Assembly: GCA_014155875.1 (NCBI GenBank)
Contig: JACEFZ010022373.1
Span: 76,001-140,000, forward strand
DNA from: Cepaea nemoralis
Taxonomy: Eukaryota > Mollusca > Gastropoda > Stylommatophora > Helicidae
Direction of reading: 5' to 3'
Length of the DNA stretch: 64,000 nt
The notes beneath the pieces were generated by a model. It did no database searches. It saw only the letters and a program-made list of their open reading frames with translations, and had not been told where the DNA came from. Shown here in pieces: positions 35,330 to 46,084 of the stretch (its first letter is position 1; each line of letters begins with the position of its first letter). The position numbers and the translations under genes are program-made.

Positions 35330-35645
35330 CACACCAGCCTTTCGAAAACACCACACAATCGCGCTTCAACAGCACGACACAATAGCGCTTCAACACCACC
35401 ACACAACCGCAATTCCACACTACCACACAACCGCGCTTCAACACCACCACACAACCGCAATTCCACACTACCACACAACCGCAATTCCATACCACCACAC
35501 AAAAGCACTTCAACACCACCACACAACCGCAATTCCACACTACCACACAACCGCGCTTCAACACCACCACACAACCGCAATTCCACACTACCACACAACC
35601 GCAATTCCATACCACCACACAAAAGCACTTCAACACCACCACTTG
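35330..35645 (+). repeat. 24-bp minisatellite with 120-bp higher-order unit
   Basis: About 13 units of 24 bp (ACACCACCACACAACCGC plus AATTCC or GCTTCA). Five variants form a 120-bp block that occurs twice. The unit length is divisible by three and lacks stops, so frames stay open on both strands; this does not indicate coding. Confidence 0.93.
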
Positions 35646-35949
35646 GTATTAACAAACTTAAGAACAGTTTCAGCCCAGTTACACTACTCTATCTGGCACT
35701 GGCAAAGATCTAGAAAAAGGTTGACCACTGAATCTACTTCCTGGCACATGTGTGTATGCGCGTAAGATGACCCCGTAGGCAGGGTTAATCAATAAATAAC
35801 ATACAACTCATCACAATACTTGACCGGAAGTCATGTGTAAAGTATGTTATTAATATATTCTTCAACTAAACCATCGACTAAACTAAACGACTAATATATT
35901 CTTTCTTCTTAAGCAGTGATCTATAGACATTGACTAATTCTTTGTACTG

Positions 35950-36390
35950 TTCTCTTGTGCGTGCGTGTATGTGTGTATAAGTTTGTATGGGCATGTGTGT
36001 GTAGGTGTGTAGGTATATGTATGTGTGTGTATGTTCGTGTATGTATGTGTATATGTTTATGTGCGTATGTGTGCATATATGCAGTGTATGCAAGGGAGTG
36101 TGTATTTGTGTGTTACTGAGAGTTTGCAGAACGGTGAATGTATGTGCAAATGATGTATGTATGCAAGTATGTATGTGTGTGTGTGTGTGTTTATAAATGT
36201 GCGTGCGTACGTGTGTCTGCCTGTCTCATAACATGGTAATATGTATTGTTTATGTTTACAAAATCCAAATGTCAATGTTGTTTTCCTAATGCACAATTGA
36301 TGAAATAAAGGTGAATGATTGGAAGGGCCGAATGTAAGACCGGGCTACGTGTCCAAGTTGTGACCTATTGAAAATAAAAAAAGATTCTTC
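35950..36390 (+). mobile_element. Dispersed repeat D, sense copy with GT-rich region
   Basis: GT-rich sequence (about 35960-36215, TGTGTATGTATG-like) runs into TCTCATAACATGGTAATATG and the D core with TGTTTATGTTTACAAAATCC, GTGAATGATTGGAAGGGCC, GTAAGACCGGGCTACGTG and AAAATAAA. The junction word TCTCATAACAT is shared with the copy at 62447. Confidence 0.7.
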
Positions 36391-36469
36391 ATTCGTTCCA
36401 TGGGCTACGTAAACAGACTAATTAATATATTATTTTCTCCTCTAAACTTGGCTTTATAAACTGACTGTC

Positions 36470-36715
36470 GCAAAACTGTCATGTACTGTCTACAGTACGT
36501 TGCCGTGTAGGAAAGAGCTGGGTGTGGAGTTGGAGTCTTGAGCCTGAGGAATTAAGGCCGCCTGGCTAGTTCAGTCTCCGCGAATTGTGCAGGTTAGGGT
36601 TGTCTTTATGCTCCCAACAGAAAAAAAAAAATCCACGCCTTACCGAGGATTTGAACTTGAGTCTCCCATTCTAGCCGCTCGGCCAGTAGCTCCTCAACAT
36701 ACAGTGTCTAATTAA
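36470..36715 (-). mobile_element. tRNA-derived SINE, family C, second antisense copy
   Basis: On the minus strand it has a better-preserved A-box (TGGCCGAGCGG) and a B-box AGTTCAAATCC, then GGTAAGGCGTGGATTTTTTT and the same body as 34483-34699. A clear TSD was not found, so the borders are approximate. Confidence 0.88.
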
Positions 36716-36779
36716 TACATGATCTTCTCTTCCACATTGGGCAACATACCGTGAATAATTAATATATTCATTTCACACG

Positions 36780-37290
36780 AAGATGCGAAGAATACCACTA
36801 AGGGATAGAAAATCCAATAAGCCAGTAAACAAAGAACCAAATGAAAATCGTAAATTGATTAGAGACATTAGTCGTAGACAGTCAAGACAACAAATGATAG
36901 GAAATCACAAATGAAGACATCAGGACAAAAGTAGGGGTTATGGCAGCGCTAGATTACATCAGAAAACAGCATATTAAATGGTTTGGTCACTTACCTAGGC
37001 TATCAACTAACAGTATACCTCAACAAGTAATGATGTAGCAACAGAAAATGCCGGCCATGTAAATGATGGACAGAGCCAATAGCAGAGTCCATGGGAATCT
37101 CGATACTTGAAGCCCACAAACGGGCACTCTCCCGCTGTTTATACATCACATCGACACCGCGAGGTACATGAGGAATATTAGTCAAGATTTGTTGGTCATG
37201 GTATGAGAAGGATAAGTTAAAAATCATTGCGGCAACTGGCAAGATTTATGGGAAGAAAGGAAGGGGAAGGCAGAGAGATAAGTACCTGTG
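36780..37290 (+). mobile_element. LINE fragment split by a nested second LINE
   Basis: Outer LINE: 36780-36887 (MRRIPLRDRKSN, NRKLIRDISRRQS) continues at 37188-37280 (RFVGHGMRR, AATGKIYGKKGRGR). Nested LINE: 36888-37179 encodes IKWFGHLPRLSTNSIPQQ and is the family of 16882-17163. The 8-bp TSD AGTCAAGA lies at 36880-36887 and 37180-37187. Confidence 0.9.
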
Positions 37291-37386
37291 TGGGGTACAA
37301 AACTCCCCAGACACCATTAGTGGGTTGACATATATCTGTGTGGGGTACAAAACTCACCAGACACCATTAGTGGGTTGACATATACC
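37284..37386 (+). repeat. Two-copy tandem repeat, ~50 bp
   Basis: CTGTGTGGGGTACAAAACTC, CCAGACACCATTAGTGGG, TTGACATATA, given twice with one or two differences. Confidence 0.92.
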
Positions 37387-37552
37387 TGTGTTTCTTTCTG
37401 TGTGTCTTCATCAATATCCGGTTTATCCCATAAGGATTATAATTATGTGGACATCCTTGACGTCATAATCGTGTGCACCATTTAGCACTTTCTTGTCAAA
37501 TTAGCGTGATCGACGTGTGGCAGTGGCTTTGAGAAGGTGGAAGTAAGGGCAC

Positions 37553-37688
37553 AGACTGAAAACTTCACCAACACCAAAGGCATTGTACAGTCACTAGGAA
37601 AGAGATATGGGCACAGTCTGTATGACACCAACACCAAAGACAGTGTACTGTCACTAAGAAATAAGTATGGGCACAGACTGTATGACAA
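37553..37688 (+). repeat. ~66-bp tandem repeat, cut by the following retroposon
   Basis: Units with ACCAACACCAAAG, TGTACAGTCACTA and TATGGGCACAGACTGTATGA. The array resumes at 38341 (AACATCACATGCATTGTACA), after the 37702-38333 insertion. Confidence 0.85.
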
Positions 37689-37701
37689 CTACCCCAACAT
37701 C

Positions 37702-38333
37702 CCGGGCCCATCCGGGGGAGCAAAGAATAGTAACACTGTTGTCTACCATGCACGTCGTAAGAGGCGACTAAGGAGGATATGGTTCCGTCGCCCTGCTTCT
37801 GAGCGAGTGCGTAGCGCGACACCGAGCTGTGAGTTTCACATGGAATGCTTTTACATCTGTCCGCGGTTGTTTGTAGCGTGAACTGCATGTTCGGAACGAT
37901 GGCGGCCGGCTGTTGGTGGATTGACTGGTTTGCCTTTTCGGCTCACCAGTGCGTTTTTCAGGAGACTCCTGAGAGTCGCCGCTGGAGCTACGGAGTTCGT
38001 GCTTTGTGCGGTGCTTTCAGCAGGTCGCCCTGCAAAAAGAGACCAAGCCATATGGGATAAAGCCCGGGCCAATGAAGTCTTTCTGATGACTGCCGTTTCC
38101 ATCGACGATGAACAGTATTTTTCGTGGGGGACTTTTGTCTTGGCATTCTGGCGGGGCGGCATTATGCACAGTGTACCTGTTCGGACTGTTGGCTTGCTGA
38201 TACACCTGTCTATTCCATTGTTCACATTAGGCAGTGAGGAGCATTTTGTGTGGTATATACTGGCATAGGAACGGAGCAATATTGGGACGGCCCGTTGCCG
38301 TGAATTTGGAACCATGACTAACTAACTAACTAA
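37702..38333 (+). mobile_element. 632-bp retroposon with CTAA tail and 13-bp TSD
   Basis: Bounded by the exact 13-bp duplication CTACCCCAACATC (37689-37701 and 38334-38346). It begins CCGGGCCCATCCGGGGG, contains CGTCGTAAGAGGCGACTAAG near 37753, and ends in tandem CTAA (38317-38333). It has no RT. A frame of 115 residues (37921-38268) is open but has no recognised domain. The tail type equals that of the I-like LINE and of the LINE at 18405-21212, so a non-autonomous passenger of such a LINE is likely (inference). Confidence 0.88.
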
Positions 38334-38469
38334 CTACCCCAACATCACATGCATTGTACAATCATAATGAAACACACTATCCATTACCTCATATCGGGAG
38401 CCGTAACGTCAACTATTTGCTCCGCCACAACGCTTGGCAGTGGAAGATGATAACGATGATGAACACCAG

Positions 38470-38690
38470 AGCAGTATAACGTAAATATAAATGGGAACAC
38501 ACTGAAACAAGTTAGACAGGACACATATCTGGGCAGTGTGTTCACAGACGATGGAAGACTGGATAGAGAAATAGAAATGAGAATACAGAAAGCAAGTAAC
38601 ACGAACAGCCAAATAACTCATGTCATAAAAGATCTTAACATCAACATGCATACAGAAAGACATTTAAGAAATCACATCTGACGTTAGTGG
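38470..38690 (+). mobile_element. LINE fragment from the end of RT
   Basis: Encodes NGNTLKQV, YLGSVFTDDGRLDREIEMR and IQKAS, the conserved block between RT palm and C-terminal domain. Short, with broken frames on both sides. Confidence 0.85.
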
Positions 38691-39404
38691 TGATTTGTTC
38701 ATCAAGATTGACGTGGTGTTTTGTCCATCCAAATTGATGATGATCATTAATTGCATCCAGTGGGGATGAAGTTGGATGAAGAATGACTTGCGCAATGAAT
38801 TGGATTAAAGTTAGAAATAGTTGCGCAATTCGTCGACCTTACAATGTCGCATGAGCCCATCTGAATCCAGTGGCAAGATAAGACGACTAGAGACGAATAT
38901 AAGTGCAGTGGATGACCAGGCCTCTCTACGTGAATGACCGTGCTCATTGCGTTCCACAAAGTTTTACAGGTAAACGCAGTCTTGCCTGTTGAATCATCAA
39001 TAAATTCTTCCTGCAGTCTGCCTAATCCTATCTTCACATGCTGGGTAGGCATATCTTAGTCCACCGATTGGTTTGACGCCGAATCGGTAACCCATGCTTG
39101 GTTTTGCCGGTCTGTCACTGCTGTTGCCCGGGATTTGGGGGAGGGGTGTCCGCTGTCGTATGCCTACAAGTCCTAGGAGCCACAGGCGTGAGATGGATGT
39201 CAGACTTGGACCTGTGGAGAATTGGCCATGAAAAGGGCGTGGCAGCCATCCGTACCATAGGTACTACCGATGTTTGTTATTTCATACCCTCCAATGATGT
39301 TAGTACAAGCAACAAGACAAACAAAACACAGACAGTTACATTTGCTTCCTTTCTGCGACGTTTCACGGCAAAATCAGTAGGACAAAAAGAAAAAGAGGAA
39401 GAAA
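38691..39404. other. Unassigned spacer
   Basis: No recognised gene. The plus-strand frame from 39098 that runs into the I-like LINE fragment is open, but its N-terminal part has no domain. Confidence 0.45.
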
Positions 39405-40129
39405 CAGAAGAGGTATGGCATCAGGTGCTACAGATGAGTCAGTGCAAGAGCTGCCAGAAGAGATCTCACATGCAGACGATGTAATTATGTACACAGATGT
39501 GTATGTGATCAGAGGTAACACGAGGAGGGGAGGGGAGTTGTATGTAAAAGGCATGGACACTGTTTAAGAACGGAGAGTGCGGCATATGCTTATAGAGGAT
39601 CTAGCTTCAGAATGAAAAAGAATAAATAGCATGGCTCCAGACGCAGACATTCAATCTGGCTTGTGTATTTAGTGACTCATTGAACATGCTCAGGAGGATA
39701 GAGATGGGGTGGGTCCGAAGAGATGGCTTCTGTCTCTGGAGGGGTCTCGGCTGGCAAATATTAGTTTCATCTTCGTGCCAGGGCATGCGGGCGTTCATGG
39801 GAATGAGCAGGATTACCGGCTTGCAGGTAGGGCTACTGTGGAAGGCGGACGAGCCATGGACCAGGCAGACATTCTGAATGCTCTAGGAGAAGCAAGTCGT
39901 TTACAAGAACCAAGCGATGACTGGGAATCTACAACCATGGTCAGACTGCGAGAACAGCAAGTTAAAAGAGGTGTGGCCAAACAAGAACACTACGCAGGAA
40001 ACAAAAGAAGAGTAATAAACTCACACAGAACTGGCGTCGTTAGCCGCTACACGCTGCGGGATTTTCTGAGGAGGGGATCCGAGCACTTATGGACTGAATA
40101 GTTCGATGTGCAACGAGGATGATCTGTCG

Positions 40130-40183
<54 letters not shown>

Positions 40184-40226
40184 ATACTAACTAACTAACT
40201 AACTAACTCACTCACTAACTAACTTT
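39405..40226 (+). mobile_element. I-like LINE 3' end (RNase H), sense, CTAA tail
   Basis: Encodes SHADDVIMYTDVYVIRG (YTDGSV degraded), SDSLNMLRRIEM and, in another frame, FIFVPGHAGVHGNE, then LRRGSEHLWTE at the stop (40098). The tail is about 90 bp of CTAA (40130-40222). Frameshifts lie near 39540 and 39700. It faces the antisense copy at 40911-42240 tail to tail. Confidence 0.9.
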
Positions 40227-40650
40227 AGAATGAACAATAAGGCCCACAGGAGCCACTCTGTGCAACACCATCTTAGGAAGCTGATGAAGACATGAAGCCA
40301 ACCATCCTGTGTGTAACCCGTGTCGGAATAGAAGCATCGGCAGCGGTGACCGCTGCACAATAATAATAACAAATGGCGCTAATTCTACAAAATGAATATA
40401 TATCAGTAGATACTTAAAAAGGCACTCTAGAAGACAATCTTTATAATAGCGTACAATCTGGAAATAACTGTTGTTGCCATCAAATGACACCCTCCATGAT
40501 TGTTCTCTCCAAACTTAACAACCATAAAAGCAAGGATGGGAGCTACTTTATGATAAACAAACTGATGTAGTGATGACTTTTTGAGATCGCCTGGAGTGTG
40601 CAGCTGAATACAGGCTATATTTTTAGGAAAAAGGGGAAAGCGTTAGGGGA

Positions 40651-40659
40651 GAGAGATAG

Positions 40660-40728
<69 letters not shown>

Positions 40729-40806
40729 ATACGAGAGAGGGGGAAAGAGCGGAAGAGAAATATACAGATAGTGGGAGAGAGAGGGGGAAAGCGTGAGGGG
40801 AGATAG

Positions 40807-40887
<81 letters not shown>

Positions 40888-40895
40888 GAGAGAGG
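40651..40895. repeat. GATA/GA microsatellite
   Basis: GATA then GA repeats in two blocks (40655-40725 and 40815-40895) with a spacer. It lies between the two convergent I-like LINE ends, and its length differs in the second duplication copy. Confidence 0.97.
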
Positions 40896-40910
40896 GAAAC
40901 GCATGTGAGA

Positions 40911-42240
40911 TTAGTTAGTTAGTCGACAGATCATCCTCATTGCACAACGAACCATTCAGTCCATAAGTGCTCGGATCCCATCCTCAGCAAATCCCGCAGC
41001 GTGTAGCGGCTCACGACACCAGTTCTGTGTTGGTTTATGAAGCTTCTTTGGCTTCCTGCGAGTGTTCGTGTCTGGCCGCCCCTCTTTTAATTTGCTGTTC
41101 TCGCAGTCTGGCCATGGTTGTAGATTCACAGTCATCACTTGGTTCTCGCAAAAGTCTTACTTCTCGTTGAGCATTCTCGTCCGACCTCCACAGTAATCTT
41201 ACCTGCGAGCTTGTCAGCCGGCTCATTTCCTTGTACTCCCGCATGCCCTGGCACGAAGATGAAACTAATCTTTGCCAGCCGAGACCGCTCCAGAGATAGC
41301 AACCATTCTCTTCGGATCCACACCATCTCTATCCTCTTGAGCATGCTCATTGAGTCGCTAAGGAAACATGCCCTAGTGAATGTCTGTGTTATTGCTTTAC
41401 TTACTGCCATGACTTCCATAGTCAGGCTACATGTGATCTCAGCAAAAGCACCAGAGTCCTCCTTTACAATTCTCCCTCCAGCCCGAGCTGTAAAGGCCCA
41501 TCAGCTTCTCACATGTCGGACGACCGACCCATCTGTGTAGATGACCGCGTCACCGTCTAGCGAATTCTCGAAAATCAACCTCTGTATTTTCTATCTAGTT
41601 GGATGCAAACTGAAAAGGATGTGCAGAAGTCTGTTGGCACTTGTACCCACTCCTCGCCAGGTTCTAAGTCCTCAAGTGAAAAACACTTGCTGAAGGATGC
41701 CTTCGGCTTCACCCATCCACGACCGTCCTCATTTTAACCTGCTGCCCTTCACCTTCATAATCTCACTATGCAGTGGACGTTGTGTGTGTACGTTAACTCT
41801 GAGGTAGGCGCGTCCTCAGCAAACTTGTATTCTCTCTTCAATGATTGGAAAATCAAGAAGGTAGCGCATCGCCCTGCATGCTGTATCTCTTGTACATCCA
41901 AGAATAATGCGCATAGCTTCATTCTGTATACTTTCCATCCTTTCTATCTGCTAACGGCTGAGAGTCAGGATTACCATCGGGTACTCAAAAAAAAACAGAC
42001 ATGACCAGCCCCTCGTAGAGAAGACATAAATGGCGCTGCTCGCAGTTTGCTGCCGCCATCACCCGCATCGCAGCCAAACCCAGCTTGGCCTTTGTTATCA
42101 CCTGGTCTATGTGCTCATTATAAGCAAGGCTTCGATCAAAACGTGTCCCCCGATAATTCATTGCCTGCGTTCATTCCACAGTCTCTGAACACAGCTTTAC
42201 AGTTGGTGATGGAGTGTTGACAATATGATTATTCAACGAG
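40911..42240 (-). mobile_element. I-like LINE 3' part (RT end plus RNase H), antisense
   Basis: On the minus strand it starts near FSLNNHIVNTPS and passes RFDRSLAYNEHIDQVITKAK. The RNase H keeps YTDGSV (about 41540), MEVMAVSKAI, LSDSMSML and FVPGHAGVQGNEPADKLA, so the catalytic set is complete. The C-terminus and TTAG (CTAA) tail lie at 40911-40925. Stops and frameshifts occur in the RT part and after RNase H. Colinear with 7553-9212. Confidence 0.9.
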
Positions 42241-42428
42241 AACATACATGCATGCCAACTGTAAAGCGTGTGGGATTGGCCAAAGGAAACACATCGTTTG
42301 CTTTCATGTACTGTAAACGCCAACGGTGAAGCATTGTACATCTTGTGCGGCTGTGCATGTGGGCTTGCGCGCGTGATCGCGTATGACCGCGTGCTCGCAA
42401 GCATGAGTGTGATCGTGCATGCGAATAC

Positions 42429-42429
<1 letters not shown>

Positions 42430-42489
<60 letters not shown>
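42430..42489. repeat. (GT)n microsatellite
   Basis: About 60 bp of pure GT. In the second copy (59390-59478) the same site is GT with an inserted CGTG array. Confidence 0.97.
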
Positions 42490-42490
<1 letters not shown>

Positions 42491-42654
42491 CGACGATGAA
42501 AGAAAGCTACTCGAAATGAAGTTCACATTTAGCTTTTATTTAGCATTTTATGAAGAATACATAAACAAATAGGACAGAGCTATAAAGTCATATCACATAT
42601 TCTTTCTATCAAATACATATATAATAATTTCCAGTTGTTTATATATATATATAT

Positions 42655-43075
42655 ATATACTGTATGGCAGGAATCTTGGAATGTAAATGAACAAATTAAG
42701 AAGCACTTAGAAGAAACATAAATGTGGTATTTGAGACGAATATTGCGAATTCCTTGGAATGCTATAGTAACTAGCAACGATTGCCTGAAAGAGGCTAATG
42801 AAACAAGAACCATATATACAACAAAAAGAAAGAGACAAACAGCTTTCTTTGGTCATGTGGTGAGAAGAGAGACATTGGAGAAAATCGTGACAACTAGAAA
42901 GATCGAAGAGCTGAGAGGCAGAGGCAGACCAAGAGAAATGATGCTGGATGGATTCAGACGGTGGCATGGAAGGATATCATCAGCAGAGTTGATCCAGAAC
43001 AAAAATGAAAGAGATCTGAGGAGAACCATGAGCGCATACGCCAGCTGGCAGGGCACTTGATAATGATGATATATA
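42655..43075 (+). mobile_element. LINE C-terminal fragment, sense
   Basis: The open frame 42722-43060 encodes MWYLRRILRIPWNA, FFGHVVRRE, RGRGRPREMMLDG, WHGRISSAELIQN and YASWQGT. The segment GGATATCATCAGCAGAG (42973-42989) is the counterpart of the 37-bp minisatellite unit at 23787-25105. A TA run (42641-42659) precedes it. Confidence 0.88.
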
Positions 43076-43119
43076 TGTTTTATCAAAAGATTTAAATAGT
43101 ATATGGCATATACTGTCTG

Positions 43120-43378
43120 TTACGGAATATCAGTCTGACTCCTTGCCTACGTCCCCGTCTGCCTACCTGCCTGTCGGTTTCTCTGGCAGTCAGTCAGCCA
43201 GTCTGTCTTTATTGCTGTCTGTTATTCTGTTAGTGTTTACTTTCATGTGTGATTCACCTACCCAGTTTATATCCATCTATCCACCCTTCCTTCTGTCAGT
43301 CCGTTAGTCCGTCAGTCTGTCTGTGCATATATGTGTCGGTCCGTACGGATGTCTGGATATCAGTTAGTCACCCACTCA
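43120..43378. repeat. Degenerate CTGT/CTGCC simple sequence
   Basis: Low-complexity sequence rich in CTGTCTGT, CAGTCAGT and CCATC, ending in a TA run that marks the duplication edge. Confidence 0.75.
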
Positions 43379-43392
43379 ATATATATATATAT

Positions 43393-45640
43393 CTAGAGTT
43401 CATGATGGGCATCTCACCCAACATCACCGGTGCTGTCCAGTGTTTCGGTGCCACCCTCTGGCACTCAGGGCATGACTTCACATACCGACGCACATCATCT
43501 GTCATTCCCGGCCAATAGTAGTGGCAGGAAATCCGCTGCATGGTGGCGGCAATACCCATGTGTCCACTTAAGGAGATGGTATGCCCCATATGAAGAATCT
43601 GGGACCGATGAGCTTTCGGGACGACCAACTGACCGTATAGGTTGTCTCCCCTTCCTGCTCTCCTGTAGAGTATCCTATTCTTCATGTAGTACTGCCCCCG
43701 TCCTGGTGGATCAGCACTTTTCTGCAGCTTTTTGTAGCAAGGACGTAAAGTATCATCCTCACTCTGGGCAGTTCGTAGCTCCCCCGGCATTGGGTTAGTC
43801 ACAATTGCGTCTGCCTCTTCCGTTTTCGTCTGAGAGCGAGTCTGCATTGCTCCCATATGGATTGGCTCCCTGGGCATTCCCAGAAAGACATACCGGCAAC
43901 CTAGGATGACTGGAAAAATGGGATCGGTCAATACAGCAGCCTTGATGGTGCCGGTGACGTACCTTGACCGAATCTCCACATTAGCAATGGGCAACTTCAT
44001 GGTTACAGCACTCTTCTGTGCAGGCTGTATATCCAATGTTTCACCTGTGAATTGTTCTGGATGTACCAGATCCGCAGAAATCACGGCCTCCCCGTCCAGT
44101 CCTGTGTCGTATAAACACTCCACTTGACGACCGTTAACCTCTACCAATTCCACTACAGGTGGTTTTTCCTGGTCTGGAGTCTCGTCCTCGGCCTCGACCT
44201 GTTCGGTGGGCTCCACCTTAGGTTTCCCTGAGCACACGACGAATTGAGTGTCTCCTGACTTTCCCCTGCAGTCAATAGCATTGGGCGTATTCGACTGACA
44301 TTGGTTGCACCATTTCCCTGTCCTAGATTTTCTATTGTCGGACTTGAATGAGCTCTCCTGGTGGCGAGCTTCCTTGTTGACCTTGGCATTTTCCGTGACA
44401 ACCTCCTTGGAAGTCACTTGACATGCTGCAAAGTGAGGGTTCTTAGCCTTCGATTTGCAGTCCCTCGTATTGTGAGAGGGTGACTTACAAATTGAACACC
44501 ACTTCTCCGACCACGGTCGTTTAGGTGTAGAGCTTGAAGTGCTCTTGCTTCCCTCCTTCTTCTTCTCTGAACTATCCTCTGATTTTTGCCCATAAGGTTC
44601 CCACTTTTTTGTTCCTGAGTTTTTGGCTTTCTTCTTGTCATGTTTCTCTTGACTTTTGGTGTTGGTTGAAAGGTTTTCCCCTACCTCCCCATGTACCTCG
44701 ACGAACCGTTCTGCTAATTTAGTCACGAGGTCAATACGTTCCGCTCCTTGTTCTCCCAGGAACGTCCTGAGAGGTTTAGACATTTGCTTCTTCAGCTGGT
44801 CGACCACCATGAGCTCTTCCAGACTCTCATAGTCATGTGCGAACCCAGCCAAATCCATCCACTTATGGAGATAAGATTTAAGACGCAAACTGTAGGCGGC
44901 AAACAACTCTCCCGGTTCTCGTTTCGCTGCTCGAAATTTTTTCCGGTAGGTATGTGACGTAACCTCGAATCGTTTCAGCAGAGCCGTCTTTAACTCATCA
45001 TAATTGTTCTCATGTCCTGGTGGCAGGCGAGTATAAACCTCGTATCCCGTCCCGCGTAATCCCTGGGATAGCTTAAGATTCCATTTGTTACGCTCCAGAC
45101 CCATAGCAACTGACATAGCCTCGAAGCGTTGAAGGTATTGGTCAATCCTCTCTTTGTCCTCCTCGTAGACCGCTAAAGGAAACTTCATAGCATGGTACCC
45201 ATGTCCACCTACTGGTGTTGATCCTGGGATGGAGGAACCTCCAACTGCTCCCTCAGTTTCTCCATTAGATTGACTCTTCAACTCGAGTTCCCTCATCCGG
45301 TACTCGTGCTCCCTTTTCTGTGCTTCCTGTTCAGCTTCTAATTTCCTAGCTGCTTGCTCAGCTTCAAATTTCCTAGCTGCTTGCTCAGCTTCCAATTTCC
45401 TAGCTGCTTGCTCAGCCTCCAATTTCCTAGCTGCTTGCTCAGCTTCCAATTTCTTAGCTGCTTGCTCAGCTTCCAATTCCATCCTTCTCAATTCCAGCTC
45501 GGCCTTTCGATCTTCCCTTTCTGCTTGACGATACTCTCTCTCTCCACTTCCTGTATGTAATCCGTTAGAGCAGACCCAGCCAATCCCATTTCTTCCTCCC
45601 TTGCCTTTAATTCTGCGGTGCTAAGTTTAGGGGTGGCCAT
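43393..45640 (-). pseudogene. Ty3/Gypsy Gag-protease-integrase(N-terminal) ORF, truncated
   Basis: The gag start ATG is at 45640-45638. A 1-nt frameshift in a GA run near 45540 separates it from a frame open from 45491 to 43368. In order: 9-residue Glu/Ala/Lys coiled-coil repeats (KLEAEQAAR), the Gag capsid-like region, a zinc knuckle CSICKSPSHNTRDC, a second knuckle lacking its His, a protease-like YDTGLDGE, a linker MQTRSQTK, then the H2C2 integrase zinc domain (GHMG...YYWPGM...CPECQ). It is cut right after GEMPIMN, where the TA run begins. Integrase follows protease with no RT between: either Gmr1-type gene order or a deletion. RT, RNase H and the other LTR are absent. Confidence 0.88.
45340..45480 (-). 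repeat. 27-bp tandem repeats in gag (coiled coil)
   Basis: Five to six repeats of the 27-bp unit for KLEAEQAAR, with heptad-like Leu/Ala spacing, predicting a coiled coil at the Gag N-terminus. Confidence 0.9.
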
Positions 45641-45899
45641 TATACAGAGAGGTCAGCTAGCCGGTCTAGTACAATATAACTGCAAATTACTATACAGATA
45701 TATGAACAAGTACTATAAATCTAGATATACCACACACAGCACATTCACGCAGTGACAAGAGTAGAATCAGGACCACAGACCTATGCAGACGTGTGAAGTG
45801 TGAACAGGTAAGATATTAGTCCTAACCCCTATCCACATTCACTCTAGCTGGATTCTCCAAAATGATATCTCCCTTTTATAACTAAGGATCCCGTGTCAA

Positions 45900-46062
45900 A
45901 AGACCCCGTTGTCAGAAGATCCCACTGTCAAACGTTCCTGCTTGCAGGAGATCTCGCTGTCCAAGGATTCCGTTTACGGGAGATCCCGCTGTCCAAGGAT
46001 CCCGTTTACGAGAGATCTCGCTGTCCAAGGATCACGTTTACGAGAGATCCCACTGTCCAAAT
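45900..46062 (-). repeat. Leader tandem repeats of the Gypsy element, ~31 bp
   Basis: Five or six copies containing GAGATCYCGCTGTCCAAGGA and TCCCGTTTACG between the primer site and gag. Confidence 0.88.
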
Positions 46063-46080
46063 ATCCCGGACGAGCTCCCA
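46063..46080 (-). promoter_or_regulatory. Primer-binding site, tRNA-Pro-like
   Basis: The minus strand reads TGGGAGCTCGTCCGGGAT, one base from the classic tRNA-Pro primer site (TGGGGGCTCGTCCGGGAT). It lies 4 bp from the presumed LTR edge (TGTCGTG at 46085 on plus), fixing the element's orientation as minus. Confidence 0.88.
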
Positions 46081-46084
46081 ATAA

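Larger units (their letters stand above)
31784..43390 (+). repeat. Large duplication, copy 1
   Basis: From CAAAGCGATCGAGG at 31784 to a short TA run at 43379-43390, the sequence repeats at 48735-60378 in the same orientation. The offset goes from 16951 to 17000 through small indels. Open segments translate almost identically in both copies (e.g. 32754-33164 against 49705-50115 with one residue different). All repeat insertions inside are shared, so they predate the duplication or allele split. The right edge joins a truncated Gypsy element. Confidence 0.97.

Noticed and set aside
35272..35713. Repeat protein frames on both strands
   Set aside because: A 24-bp repeat without stops stays open in several frames; no evidence for translation.
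37921..38268. 115-residue plus-strand gene
   Set aside because: It lies wholly inside the 632-bp retroposon, has no known domain, and is disrupted by a 20-bp deletion in the second copy.
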